Under the pieces are notes generated by a model. It searched no databases. It was not told where the DNA came from and saw only the letters and a list, made by a program, of their open reading frames with translations. 64,000 bases of DNA from Streptomyces sp. cg36 (GTDB lineage: Bacteria > Actinomycetota > Actinomycetes > Streptomycetales > Streptomycetaceae). Of this stretch, positions 53,412 to 62,269 are shown one piece after another. Location of the stretch: positions 3,658,001-3,722,000 of the forward strand of contig NZ_CP163520.1 in NCBI RefSeq assembly GCF_041080675.1, read 5' to 3'. The position numbers were made by a program, and so were the translations under genes. Position 1 is the stretch's first letter. Each line of letters starts with the position of its first letter.

Positions 53412-54401
53412 ATGGCTTCCATAACCACGAACACCCCGCCACCACCAGCGGCCCCCGCCGTGCGCCGCAAGTCCACCGGACGCGCCGGCGACAAGATCTT
53501 CCTCGGCCTCTCCCGGGGATCCGGCATCTTCCTGCTCGTCCTGATGGCGTCGATCGCCGTCTTCCTGAGCGTCCGCGCGGGCATGGCCCTCTCGAAGGAC
53601 GAGGGCAACTTCCTCACCACCTTCGACTGGAACCCCGCCGGTGAGAAGCCGGTCTTCGGCATCGCCGTCCTGCTCTTCGGCACGGTCGTCAGCTCGATCA
53701 TCGCGATGGTCATCGCGGTTCCGATCGCTGTCGGCATCGCCCTGTTCATCTCGCACTACGCGCCGCGCAAGCTGGCCGCGCCCCTCGCGTACGTGGTGGA
53801 CCTGCTCGCCGCGATCCCCTCGATCATCTACGGCATCTGGGGCGCCCTGATCCTCGTGCCGTACCTGGAGGGCCTGAACTCCTGGCTCGACGAGTACCTC
53901 GGCTGGACCTACGTCTTCGAGAAGACCGAGGTCGGCGTCGCCCGCTCCCTCTTCACCGTCGGCATCCTGCTCGCCATCATGATCCTGCCGATCGTGACCA
54001 GCGTGAGCCGCGAGGTCTTCCTCCAGGTCCCGCGGATGAACGAGGAGGCCGCGCTGGCGCTCGGCGCCACCCGCTGGGAGGTCATCCGGATGTCGGTGCT
54101 GCCCTTCGGCCGCTCCGGCATCATCTCCGCCTCCATGCTGGGCCTGGGCCGCGCGCTCGGCGAGACGATGGCCGTCGCCACCGTCCTCTCCCCCAGCTAT
54201 CTGATCTCGCTGCACATCCTGAACCCGGGTGGCGGCACCTTCGCCCAGAACATCGCGGCGAAGTTCGACGAGGCCAATGAGCTCGGCCGGGACGCCCTGA
54301 TCGCCTCCGGCCTGGTGCTCTTCGTCCTCACCCTGCTGGTCAACGGCGCGGCCCGCCTGATCATCGCGCGCCGCAAGGAGTACTCGGGGGCGAACGCCTG
54401 A
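53412..54401 (+). CDS. pstC: Phosphate ABC transporter permease PstC
   Basis: 329 residues, ATG 53412. Six hydrophobic segments after a Pro/Ala-rich lead; the EAA-like loop is EEAALALGATRWEVIRM, which docks on PstB. Membrane channel half with PstA. The start of pstA overlaps its stop by one base (TGATG). Confidence 0.94.
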   Translation: MASITTNTPPPPAAPAVRRKSTGRAGDKIFLGLSRGSGIFLLVLMASIAVFLSVRAGMALSKDEGNFLTTFDWNPAGEKPVFGIAVLLFGTVVSSIIAMVIAVPIAVGIALFISHYAPRKLAAPLAYVVDLLAAIPSIIYGIWGALILVPYLEGLNSWLDEYLGWTYVFEKTEVGVARSLFTVGILLAIMILPIVTSVSREVFLQVPRMNEEAALALGATRWEVIRMSVLPFGRSGIISASMLGLGRALGETMAVATVLSPSYLISLHILNPGGGTFAQNIAAKFDEANELGRDALIASGLVLFVLTLLVNGAARLIIARRKEYSGANA

Positions 54402-55477
54402 TGTCGAACGCAGTGGTCCAGGACACCCGTCCGGCCCCTTCCGCACCCCGCAGGAACAGCCTGAGCCGCCGCGGCCTGCCCCGCTGGGCCACCGCCGCGT
54501 TCGGTGCCGCGGGCATCGCGCTCGGCTGCGGCATCGGCGCCGTCGCCGACCTGTCCAGCAAGGTCCAGTGGGGCCTGCTCTCGGCCCTCCTCTTCGTCGT
54601 GATCTCGTACGTGGCCACCTCGGTCGTCGAGAACAAGCGCCAGGCCAAGGACCGCGTCGCCACCAGCCTCGTCTGGGTGTGCTTCATCCTCGCCCTCGTC
54701 CCGCTGCTCTCCCTGCTGTGGACCACCGTCAAGCGCGGCAGCAAGGCCCTGAACGGGGACTTCCTGACCCACTCGATGAACGGGGTCACCGGCTTCGCCC
54801 CCGGCGGCGGTGTCTACCACGCGCTGATCGGCACCCTGGAGCAGGTCGGCATCGCCACCCTGATCTCCGCGCCCATCGGGCTGCTGACCGCGGTCTACCT
54901 GGTGGAGTACGGCAAGGGCGCGCTCGCCAAGGCCGTCACGTTCTTCGTCGACGTGATGACCGGCATCCCCTCCATCGTGGCGGGTCTGTTCATCCTCACG
55001 CTGATGCTGATGTTCGAGCTCAAGCCGTCCGGCTTCATGGGCTCGCTGGCGCTGGCGATCCTGATGATGCCCGTGGTGGTCCGCTCCACCGAGGAGATGC
55101 TCAAGCTCGTCCCGAACGAGCTGCGCGAGGCGTCCCTGGCCCTCGGCGTGCCGAAGTGGCGCACGATCCTGAAGGTGGTCCTGCCGACCGCGATCGGCGG
55201 CATCACCACCGGTGTGATGCTCGCGATCGCCCGCATCGCCGGTGAGACCGCGCCGATCATGCTGCTCGTCTTCGGCAGCCAGCTGATCAACACCAACCCC
55301 TTCGACGGCGCCCAGTCCTCGCTCCCCTACTACATCTGGGAGCAGTTCCGGGTCGGCAGCGACGCGTCCTACGACCGCGCGTGGGCCGCCGCCCTGGTGC
55401 TGATCGCCTTCGTCATGATCCTCAATCTGGTGGCCCGCGGCATCGCCCGCTGGAAGGCCCCGAAGACCGGCCGCTGA
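54401..55477 (+). CDS. pstA: Phosphate ABC transporter permease PstA
   Basis: 358 residues, ATG 54401 sharing its A with the pstC stop. Two extra N-terminal hydrophobic segments precede the six-helix permease domain; the EAA loop is [19 protein letters not shown]. Pairs with PstC in the membrane. Close spacing (29 bases) to pstB. Confidence 0.94.
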   Translation: MSNAVVQDTRPAPSAPRRNSLSRRGLPRWATAAFGAAGIALGCGIGAVADLSSKVQWGLLSALLFVVISYVATSVVENKRQAKDRVATSLVWVCFILALVPLLSLLWTTVKRGSKALNGDFLTHSMNGVTGFAPGGGVYHALIGTLEQVGIATLISAPIGLLTAVYLVEYGKGALAKAVTFFVDVMTGIPSIVAGLFILTLMLMFELKPSGFMGSLALAILMMPVVVRSTEEMLKLVPNELREASLALGVPKWRTILKVVLPTAIGGITTGVMLAIARIAGETAPIMLLVFGSQLINTNPFDGAQSSLPYYIWEQFRVGSDASYDRAWAAALVLIAFVMILNLVARGIARWKAPKTGR

Positions 55478-55506
55478 CGCGACCAACGAAAGAAGCAGTG
55501 ATTTCC

Positions 55507-56283
55507 ATGGCCAAGCGAATCGACGTCAGCGGCCTGACCGCCTACTACGGCTCCCACAAGGCCATCGAGGACATCTCGATGACCGTGGAGCCCCGCTCCG
55601 TGACCGCCTTCATCGGCCCCTCCGGCTGCGGCAAGTCCACCTTCCTGCGCACCCTGAACCGGATGCACGAGGTCACCCCCGGTGGCCGCGTCGAGGGCAA
55701 GGTGCTCCTGGACGACGAGAACCTGTACGGCAAGGACGTCGACCCGGTCGCCGTCCGCCGTACGGTGGGCATGGTCTTCCAGCGCCCGAACCCGTTCCCC
55801 ACCATGTCGATCTTCGACAACGTGGCCGCCGGGCTGCGGCTGAACGGCTCGTACAAGAAGAGCCAGCTCTCCGACGTGGTCGAGAAGTCCCTCAAGGGCG
55901 CCAACCTCTGGAACGAGGTCAAGGACCGGCTCAACAAGCCCGGCTCGGGCCTGTCCGGCGGTCAGCAGCAGCGGCTCTGCATCGCCCGCGCGATCGCGGT
56001 CGAGCCGGACGTCCTGCTGATGGACGAGCCGTGCTCCGCGCTCGACCCGATCTCCACCCTCGCCATCGAGGACCTGATCGGTGAGCTGAAGGAGCGCTTC
56101 ACGATCGTCATCGTGACGCACAACATGCAGCAGGCCGCGCGGGTCTCCGACCGTACGGCGTTCTTCAACCTGGCGGCCGTCGGCCAGCCGGGGCGGCTCG
56201 TCGAGATCGACGAGACCGAGCGGATCTTCTCCAACCCGTCCGTCCAGGCGACCGAGGACTACATCTCCGGTCGCTTCGGATAG
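55507..56283 (+). CDS. pstB: Phosphate ABC transporter ATPase PstB
   Basis: 258 residues, ATG 55507. Walker [13 protein letters not shown]-loop VFQRPNPFP, signature [14 protein letters not shown], Walker [14 protein letters not shown] and switch THNM. Drives phosphate import. No phoU follows the operon here; a strong terminator does. Confidence 0.96.
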   Translation: MAKRIDVSGLTAYYGSHKAIEDISMTVEPRSVTAFIGPSGCGKSTFLRTLNRMHEVTPGGRVEGKVLLDDENLYGKDVDPVAVRRTVGMVFQRPNPFPTMSIFDNVAAGLRLNGSYKKSQLSDVVEKSLKGANLWNEVKDRLNKPGSGLSGGQQQRLCIARAIAVEPDVLLMDEPCSALDPISTLAIEDLIGELKERFTIVIVTHNMQQAARVSDRTAFFNLAAVGQPGRLVEIDETERIFSNPSVQATEDYISGRFG

Positions 56284-56332
56284 GCGTCACAGCCGTCTGC
56301 GGTGCTGCATGGCGGTGCCACCGCAAGACGAA

Positions 56333-56364
56333 GGGCCCGCCTCCTGGTGTCAGGAGGCGGGCCC
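56333..56364 (+). terminator. Terminator of pstSCAB
   Basis: GGGCCCGCCTCCTG (56333-56346) and CAGGAGGCGGGCCC (56351-56364), perfect 14-bp stem with GTGT loop, followed by ATTTCC. Confidence 0.88.
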
Positions 56365-56406
56365 ATTTCCATGCCCCTCCCCCCGACGCCCCCTCCCGCA
56401 GCCATC

Positions 56407-56576
56407 TGCGGACCGTGCTGAGCCGCTCGCGCGGTTCCCCGCGCCCCTGAAACCCGCCTTCACCTGCGGACCGTGCTGGGTTGCTCGCGCAGTTCCCCGC
56501 GCCCCTGAAAAGCCTGTGGTTGAGCTGAGCTCTCCGGCCACCGGTACCCCCTAGGGGCGCGGGGAACTGCGCGACC
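56407..56576. repeat. Interspersed Streptomyces intergenic repeat, two direct copies plus one inverted
   Basis: Direct copies at 56407-56453 and 56465-56511 share CTGCGGACCGTGCTG and GTTCCCCGCGCCCCTGAAA, differing at only a few bases. An inverted partial copy (AGGGGCGCGGGGAACTGCGC) lies at 56554-56573, so copy 2 and the inverted part can fold into a long hairpin. The 20-mer is known to recur in intergenic regions of Streptomyces genomes. The 361-bp gap 56284-56644 between convergent pstB and pit holds only this and the two terminators. Confidence 0.85.
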
Positions 56577-56603
56577 TGCCCCCACCGGCCCGCAGGGGCA
56601 TGC

Positions 56604-56639
56604 AGAAGGGGCCCGGGGCCGAAGCCCCGGGCCCCTTCT
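56604..56639. terminator. Terminator between pst and pit genes
   Basis: AGAAGGGGCCCGGGGC and GCCCCGGGCCCCTTCT form a perfect 16-bp stem with a CGAA loop, 6 bases past the pit stop. It can act in both directions. Confidence 0.85.
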
Positions 56640-56644
56640 GGGGG

Positions 56645-57643
56645 TCAGCCGAAGAAGATTCGTACGACGTAATAGCTGCCCGCCGCCACCAACGCAGCCG
56701 CAGGCATCGTGATGAACCAGCCAAGAATGATGTTCTTGGCAACACCCCACCGCACGGCGTTGACCCGCTTCGTCGCCCCCACACCCATGATCGCCGACGT
56801 GATGACATGCGTCGTCGAGATCGGCGCGTGGAAGAGGAAGGCCGACCCGAACATGATCGACGCACCCGTGGTCTCCGCCGCGAACCCCTGCGGCGGATCC
56901 AGTTCGATGATCTTCCGCCCGAGCGTCCGCATGATGCGCCAGCCACCCGCGTACGTACCCAGCGACAGCATCGCCGCACAGGCGATCTTGACCCAGATCG
57001 GGATCTCGTCGCCCGCCGACTGCACGTCCGCGATGACCAGGGCCATCACCACGATGCCCATCGTCTTCTGCGCGTCCTGGAGGCCGTGGCCGAGGGCCAT
57101 GCCGGCCGCCGAGACCGTCTGGGCGATCCGGAAGCCGCGCTTCGCCTTGTGCGGGTTGGCCTTGCGGAACATCCACAGGATCGCGCACATCACCAGATAA
57201 CCGGCGATCAGACCGATGATCGGCGAGACGAACATCGGAACGACGATCTTGTCGAGCACGCCGTTCCAGTGGACGGTGGTGCCGCCCGCGAGCGCCGCGC
57301 CGACCATGCCGCCGAACAGGGCGTGCGAGGACGAGGAGGGCAGTCCGAAGTACCAGGTGACCAGGTTCCAGATGATCGCGCCGACCAGCGCGGCGAAGAG
57401 GATGCCCATCCCCTTGTTGCCCTCGGGCGTCGCGATCAGACCTTCGCTGACGGTCTTGGCGACGCCGCTGCCGAGGAAGGCGCCGGCCAGGTTCATGACG
57501 GCCGCCATCGCCAGCGCCGCGCGCGGGGTCAGCGCCCGCGTCGAGACGGAGGTCGCGATGGCGTTCGCGGAGTCGTGGAACCCGTTCGTGTACGTGAATC
57601 CGAGCGCGACCGCGATGGTCACGACCAGTGCAAAGGTGTCCAC
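56645..57643 (-). CDS. pit: Low-affinity phosphate transporter Pit
   Basis: 332 residues from GTG 57643. PiT family: N-terminal signature TNGFHDSANAIATSVSTRAL and the C-terminal repeat SSSSHALFGG / PISTTHVITSAIMG with ten or so membrane segments; uptake of metal-phosphate by proton symport. Lies 5 bases behind the DUF47 gene, as in most bacteria. Confidence 0.95.
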   Translation of the reverse strand: MDTFALVVTIAVALGFTYTNGFHDSANAIATSVSTRALTPRAALAMAAVMNLAGAFLGSGVAKTVSEGLIATPEGNKGMGILFAALVGAIIWNLVTWYFGLPSSSSHALFGGMVGAALAGGTTVHWNGVLDKIVVPMFVSPIIGLIAGYLVMCAILWMFRKANPHKAKRGFRIAQTVSAAGMALGHGLQDAQKTMGIVVMALVIADVQSAGDEIPIWVKIACAAMLSLGTYAGGWRIMRTLGRKIIELDPPQGFAAETTGASIMFGSAFLFHAPISTTHVITSAIMGVGATKRVNAVRWGVAKNIILGWFITMPAAALVAAGSYYVVRIFFG

Positions 57644-57648
57644 GGAGC

Positions 57649-58269
57649 TCAGGACTCCTTGACGGCGATGGTCTCCACCGTGTTCGCCACGTGCTCGAAG
57701 GCGTCCGCCGCCTCTTCGAGTACGTCCACGATCTGCTTCAGCTTGAGCACCTCGATGGCGTCGTACTTGCCGTTGAAGAGATGGGCGAGCAGCTTGCGGT
57801 GGATCTGGTCCGCCTGGTTCTCCAGCCGGTTGACCTCGATCCAGTACTCGGTCAGGTTGGACATCGTGCGCAGGTTGGGCATGGCCTCGGCGGTCAGCTC
57901 GGCCGCCCGGGCCAGCACCTCGATCTGCTGCTCGACGCCCTTCGGCAGTTCCTCGACGTTGTAGAGGACGACGAGGTCGACTGCCTCCTCCATGAAGTCC
58001 ATGATGTCGTCGAGCGACGAAGCGAGGGAGTAGATGTCCTCGCGGTCGAACGGCGTGATGAACGAGGAGTTCAGCTGGTGGAAGATCGCGTGGGTCGCGT
58101 CGTCGCCCGCGTGCTCCGCTGCCCGCATCCGCTCCGCGATCTCGGCCCGGGACGCGGAATCCGCTCCGAGCAGTTCCATCAGGAGCTTCGAGCCCGTGAC
58201 GATGTTGTCCGCGGATGCGGCGAACATGTCGTAGAAGCTCGTCTCCCTGGGGGTCAGACGAAAGCGCAC
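57649..58269 (-). CDS. DUF47 / PhoU-like protein, Pit partner
   Basis: 206 residues from GTG 58269 (first residues MRFRLTPRETSFYDMF, the family start). All-helical PhoU-like fold with Asp/Glu-rich metal-binding pattern DREDIYSLASSLDDIMDFMEE (read DREDIYSLASSLDD and DIMDFMEEA). It probably regulates Pit. Same operon, 5 bases upstream of pit. Confidence 0.92.
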   Translation of the reverse strand: MRFRLTPRETSFYDMFAASADNIVTGSKLLMELLGADSASRAEIAERMRAAEHAGDDATHAIFHQLNSSFITPFDREDIYSLASSLDDIMDFMEEAVDLVVLYNVEELPKGVEQQIEVLARAAELTAEAMPNLRTMSNLTEYWIEVNRLENQADQIHRKLLAHLFNGKYDAIEVLKLKQIVDVLEEAADAFEHVANTVETIAVKES

Positions 58270-58427
58270 GTGGGGTCCTCGGGGTGCTCTGGATTCGGTC
58301 AGGCTGATGCTAGGCGCATCATCCGGCCACGGCTAACCGGCGTACTTCAGTGTCGCCCATCAGGCACAGTGATCAGCACAGACCCCCGGACCGTTCCGGG
58401 GCCCGCTTTCGCGGGGTTCGTTACCAT

Positions 58428-58444
58428 ATACCCATGAGGGGTAT
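58428..58444 (+). promoter_or_regulatory. Probable CsoR operator
   Basis: ATACCC-ATGAG-GGGTAT, a perfect 6-bp dyad with 5-base spacer, 32 bases before csoR. It fits the G/C-tract dyads bound by CsoR-type copper sensors, so autorepression is likely. Confidence 0.7.
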
Positions 58445-58475
58445 CCACCCCCTTTTCGTACAACGGGAGGACGCG

Positions 58476-58814
58476 ATGACGACCACCGAGCCCGCTCAGC
58501 CGGACACCGTCCTCACGGACCAGGCGCACGCCGTGCACGGGTACCACAAGCAGAAGGACGAACACCTCAAGCGGCTGCGCCGCATCGAGGGCCAGATCCG
58601 CGGGCTGCAGCGCCTGGTGGACGAGGACGTGTACTGCATCGACATACTCACCCAGGTCTCCGCGTCCACGAAGGCCCTCCAGTCCTTCGCCCTCCAGCTC
58701 CTGGAGGAGCACCTGCGCCACTGCGTGGCGGACGCGGCGGTCAAGGGCGGCACGGAGATCGACGCGAAGGTGGAGGAGGCGACCAAGGCGATCGCCCGGC
58801 TGCTGCGCACCTGA
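58476..58814 (+). CDS. csoR: CsoR-family metal-sensing transcriptional repressor
   Basis: 112 residues, ATG 58476 behind GGGAGGACG. DUF156 helical bundle; the RLRRIEGQIRGLQRL helix binds DNA. Copper ligands: Cys in VYCIDILTQ, and His-Cys in EEHLRHC, the Cu(I) set of CsoR. It would lift repression on Cu(I) binding. Target pumps (copZ/copA) are not in the window; the S. coelicolor/lividans CsoR (SCO4136) sits at the same place next to pit. Confidence 0.93.
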   Translation: MTTTEPAQPDTVLTDQAHAVHGYHKQKDEHLKRLRRIEGQIRGLQRLVDEDVYCIDILTQVSASTKALQSFALQLLEEHLRHCVADAAVKGGTEIDAKVEEATKAIARLLRT

Positions 58815-59097
58815 ACGGCGGCATCGGCGCGGCGCTGCCCGACGCGGTACAACCTCGGCGCGGCGCCCTCCCGGCGCGGTACGCCCCGGCGCGGCGCCCT
58901 CGCGACGCGGCGGCGGCCCGGTCCGGCGCCGTACCGCCGGGCGGTGACCGGCGCGGCGCCGACGGCACGGGCGGCGGCTCACGGCCGACGCCCATGACCC
59001 GACGCACCGGGCTCCGATGCACCCGGCCCCGGCCACCTGGCCGAAACCCGTCGGGCGGGCCCCGTCCTGGAGATCCACCGGCCGCACTTGGCCGGAA

Positions 59098-59274
59098 TCA
59101 GTCCCCCGGCCCCGCACCCCGTCGCTCGGGCTCCACCTTGAGCACCTCGTCGATCAGGTCGGAACTGAGCCGCTCCCCGTCGGCGGCCGACGCCGCGATC
59201 ATCAATTCACCGATCAGCTCGATCTCGACGAGGGCCACGTGGTCCTGGACGGTTGCGCTGCGAAGCCCGGCCAC
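59098..59274 (-). CDS. Small conserved acidic protein of unknown function
   Basis: 58 residues from GTG 59274 with AGGGG 8 bases upstream (a GTG at 59283 adds three residues). Sequence is helical and acidic (VQDHVALVEIELIGELMIAA; DLIDEVLKVEP) and has no Cys, membrane helix or known motif. Codon bias is typical, and I recall close relatives in other Streptomyces between csoR and the lipoprotein gene. Function unknown; it may be a regulatory or spore-associated small protein. The 283-bp gap before it is very GC-rich and shows nothing else. Confidence 0.6.
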   Translation of the reverse strand: MAGLRSATVQDHVALVEIELIGELMIAASAADGERLSSDLIDEVLKVEPERRGAGPGD

Positions 59275-59388
59275 GCACCTCACCCCTCTACCCCTCTTTC
59301 TGCCGTCGTCGGCTTCCTAGCGTAGGGAGGGGGGCGCTGCCCGCGCATGGCACGGACGGACCATTTACGCCACCGCCCATGACCGGAT

Positions 59389-60255
59389 CTAGGACACGAT
59401 CTTGCCCGCGTAGATGTCCCGCCCGGCGGGCAGCCGGACGGCGGCGGGCACGCCGAACCCGTAGAGCAGCGTGGTCGAGGCGACCGCGACCGTACGCCCC
59501 TCGTTGAGGTAGCTGAACCGCTGGCGCAGCTTGCGCAGCAGGCCCTGTTCGTCGAAGTACGCGTCGAACGGGACCGCGCCCTTCTCCTTGCCGAACCCTT
59601 TCGCCGCGGCCATCAGCGACCCCCGCGCCCGGGAATCGGCCACGCCCGCGGCGCGCGCGAGGTCGGCGGTGCCCCGGTAGTGCCGGACCCGGACGCCCGC
59701 CAGGTCCTCCTCGCCCACGTACACCACGGGGCCGACGCCGCGCAGCAGCTCGGCCGCCACCATCGGGTCGGTGACCCCGCCGGTGACCAGATTGCCGTCG
59801 GGCAGGGTCGTCGTGTCGACCCGCACCCACTTGTCGGCGGGCACGCCCGCGCCCCGGTTCTTCATGTACAGCGCGTCCGGCGCCAGGACCTCGATGAGCG
59901 GCCGGTGCTCCTCGACGCCCGCCGCGTCCTTGGGCAGCAGCACCTTCAGCTGGCCCAGGCGGCGCGTGTAGTCGTACACCCCTTCGCCGCGGATGGTGAC
60001 CAGGGTGCCGCCGGCCGCCATCTCCATGGAGGTGCTCGCCTTGGAGCTGCCCGCGGCGAGCAGCCCGTCGGCCGCGCGCGCCACCACCTGGCCCGGCTCC
60101 GCCGACTGTCCGCCCGCTCCCTCGGTGCCCGCCGCCCCGCCGGAGCCGCAGCCCGCCACCAGCGCCCCGGAGGCCGTCACCGCGAGCGCGGTCGCCCCGG
60201 TCATGACGGCACCGGCGAACCCCGCGCCCCCGCGCCTTCGCCGCTGCACCTTCAT
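59389..60255 (-). CDS. LppX/LprG-like lipoprotein
   Basis: 288 residues from ATG 60255. Signal peptide with lipobox LVAGC. The body fits the LppX_LprAFG half-barrel that carries hydrophobic or lipidic ligands across the cell wall: SSKASTSMEMAAGG and YDYTRR, ALYMKNRG strands in order. Three small hydrophobic stretches and no catalytic motif. Anchored outside. Alone in its unit. Possibly SCO4134-like. Confidence 0.78.
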   Translation of the reverse strand: MKVQRRRRGGAGFAGAVMTGATALAVTASGALVAGCGSGGAAGTEGAGGQSAEPGQVVARAADGLLAAGSSKASTSMEMAAGGTLVTIRGEGVYDYTRRLGQLKVLLPKDAAGVEEHRPLIEVLAPDALYMKNRGAGVPADKWVRVDTTTLPDGNLVTGGVTDPMVAAELLRGVGPVVYVGEEDLAGVRVRHYRGTADLARAAGVADSRARGSLMAAAKGFGKEKGAVPFDAYFDEQGLLRKLRQRFSYLNEGRTVAVASTTLLYGFGVPAAVRLPAGRDIYAGKIVS

Positions 60256-60365
60256 AGCCGTCCAACCCCCAAACGCCACCGAGAACCGACGCACCACCCG
60301 CCCCGTTCAACGACCGCGTCCCCACCCCGGTCACGCCCGTCCGGCGTCCTCGGTACGGTGGCTGC

Positions 60366-60521
60366 GTGCACCAGCAAGCCTCAGTCCCTGAGCACCGCAC
60401 GACCACCACCGAACGCGGCAGCTTCGCCCTCGCCCGCTGCTCCTGCGGCTGGACGGGCCCGGCCCGCCGCTCCCGCGACAAGGCACGGGCGGACGCGGAG
60501 CTGCACGAGTCCGCGGAGTAG
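60366..60521 (+). CDS. Small CSCGW-motif protein
   Basis: 51 residues, GTG 60366 to TAG 60519-60521. Codons are strongly GC3-biased. The only clear motif is FALARCSCGWTGPARRSRDKARADAE (shown in parts: RCSCGW, then ARRSRDKARADAE), a Cys-x-Cys-Gly-Trp turn followed by a basic helix, which could bind zinc by itself as a pair or as a dimer. No ribosome site; TACGGT lies 7 bases before the start, so leaderless translation is plausible. Divergent from the LppX-like gene. Similar small proteins occur widely in Streptomyces. Function unknown. Confidence 0.65.
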   Translation: MHQQASVPEHRTTTTERGSFALARCSCGWTGPARRSRDKARADAELHESAE

Positions 60522-60630
60522 CCCGCCCCTCGGAGGGCGGGGGCGGCGCGCCCCGGACCCGGATCGGCCCGCCCCCGGGCGGCCGGGCCGGACCGTTTCG
60601 GAGGGATGCCTTCCGGGGAGACCTCCGGGC

Positions 60631-62217
60631 ATGCGCCGGCGTTCCCTCCTCGCCGCGGGCGCCGCCCTCGCCGCCGGCGGGGTGTCCGCCTGCACCTCCG
60701 GCGCGCCGCGCGCCCCCGCCACCACCACCCCGAGCGGCGGCACGCGTGCGAGCGCCAGCACCGCCCCCGCCGACTGGACCGCCCTCGCGCGCGGCCTCGA
60801 CGGGCTGCTGGTGCGCCCCGGCGACGCCGTCTATCCGACCGCCCGTCAGCTCTACAACACCCGCTTCGACGGCCTGCGTCCGGCCGCCGTCGCCTACGCG
60901 GCGGGCGAGGACGACATCCGCGAGTGCCTCGCCTTCGCCCGCGCGCACGGCACCCCGGTGGCCCTGCGCGGCGGCGGCCACTCCTACGCGGGCTGGTCCT
61001 CGGGCACCGGCCGCCTGGTCATCGACACCTCGCGGCTCAACCGCGTACGGACGGACGGGAGCGGCGGGGCGACCACGGCCACCATCGGCGCGGGCGCCCG
61101 GCTGCTGGACGTCTACCTCGCCCTGGGCCGCACCGGCCGCACCGTCCCCGGCGGCTCCTGCCCGACCGTCGGCATCGCGGGGCTGACCCTCGGCGGCGGC
61201 CACGGCGTCGCCACGCGCGCGTACGGGACGACCTGCGACAGCCTGACCTCCGCCACCCTGATCACCGCCGACGGCCGCAGGCTCACCGCCGACGCCCGCC
61301 ACGAACCCGATCTCTTCTGGGCGCTGCGCGGCGCGGGCAACGGCAACTTCGGCGTGGTCACCGAGCTGACCTTCCGTACGCATCCGGCCCCGCCGTCCGT
61401 CACCGCGTATCTGACCTGGCCCTGGTCCCGGGCGGGCGCGGTGGTGACGGCGTGGCAGGAGTGGGGGCCCGACCAGGCCGACGAGATCTGGTCCGCCGCC
61501 CATCTCGCGGGGAGCCCCGGCCCGCCGGGCGGCCGGGTCGCGCCCACGGTGAACGTCGCCGCGTTCTCCCTCGGCTCCTACGACGACCTCCAGAACGCCG
61601 TCGACCGGCTCGCCGACCGGGTGGGCGCCCCCGCCGCGACCGTCTCGCTGCGGCGCCACGGCTACACCGACGCGATGCTCTCGTACGCGGGCTGCGCCAC
61701 CCTCTCCGAGCAGCAGTGCCATCTGCCGGGCAGCACCCCGGGCCGCACTCCGCAGGGCGTGCTCCAGCGCGAGACGTACGCGGCCCGCTCCGCCTTCTTC
61801 GACCGCGCGCTCCCCGACGACGGGGTGCGCGCCCTGCTCGCCCGGACCGAGGCGTTCGGCGCGGTGACGGCCGCTCAGGGCGGCGGGGGCGGCAGCATCG
61901 CGCTCACCGCGCTGGGCGGGGCGGTCAACCGGGTGGCCCCGGACGCCACGGCGTTCGTGCACCGGCGCTCACGGGTGCTCGCCCAGTACGTCGCCTCCTG
62001 GCGTCCGGGCACCTCCGGATCGGCCCAGCGAGCATGGCTGAATACCACTCATGACGCCTTGCGGGAGCACGCGTCGGGCGCCGCGTACCAGAACTACGCC
62101 GACCCGGAGCTGACGGACTGGCGGACCGCCTACTACGGGGCGGCGGCGCCGAGGCTGGCCCGGATCAAGCACGCCTACGACCCCACGCGGCTCTTCGACT
62201 TCCCGCAGGCGCTGTGA
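60631..62217 (+). CDS. Secreted FAD-dependent oxidase, berberine-bridge-enzyme-like
   Basis: 528 residues, ATG 60631 behind GGGGAG. Twin-arginine-like start MRRRSLLAAGAALAAGGVSAC with a lipobox-like Cys, so export by Tat and lipid anchoring is likely. FAD_binding_4 domain with both covalent FAD sites: His117 (RGGGHSYAG) and Cys177 (GSCPTVG), 60 residues apart, as in bicovalent BBE-like oxidases; C-terminal BBE domain with YQNYADPEL. It would oxidise an alcohol, sugar or alkaloid substrate with O2, giving H2O2. Substrate unknown. Its stop codon lies in a tandem duplication. Confidence 0.88.
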   Translation: MRRRSLLAAGAALAAGGVSACTSGAPRAPATTTPSGGTRASASTAPADWTALARGLDGLLVRPGDAVYPTARQLYNTRFDGLRPAAVAYAAGEDDIRECLAFARAHGTPVALRGGGHSYAGWSSGTGRLVIDTSRLNRVRTDGSGGATTATIGAGARLLDVYLALGRTGRTVPGGSCPTVGIAGLTLGGGHGVATRAYGTTCDSLTSATLITADGRRLTADARHEPDLFWALRGAGNGNFGVVTELTFRTHPAPPSVTAYLTWPWSRAGAVVTAWQEWGPDQADEIWSAAHLAGSPGPPGGRVAPTVNVAAFSLGSYDDLQNAVDRLADRVGAPAATVSLRRHGYTDAMLSYAGCATLSEQQCHLPGSTPGRTPQGVLQRETYAARSAFFDRALPDDGVRALLARTEAFGAVTAAQGGGGGSIALTALGGAVNRVAPDATAFVHRRSRVLAQYVASWRPGTSGSAQRAWLNTTHDALREHASGAAYQNYADPELTDWRTAYYGAAAPRLARIKHAYDPTRLFDFPQAL

Positions 62218-62243
62218 CCGTACCCGCAGGCGCTGTGACCGTA
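62202..62243. repeat. Perfect 21-bp tandem duplication over a stop codon
   Basis: CCCGCAGGCGCTGTGACCGT plus A occurs twice without mismatch at 62202-62222 and 62223-62243. The first copy contains the TGA of the oxidase gene; the second copy repeats it in frame but is untranslated. Confidence 0.95.
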
Positions 62244-62269
62244 GGGGGCGCTCCCCGCCCGTAACCTGC

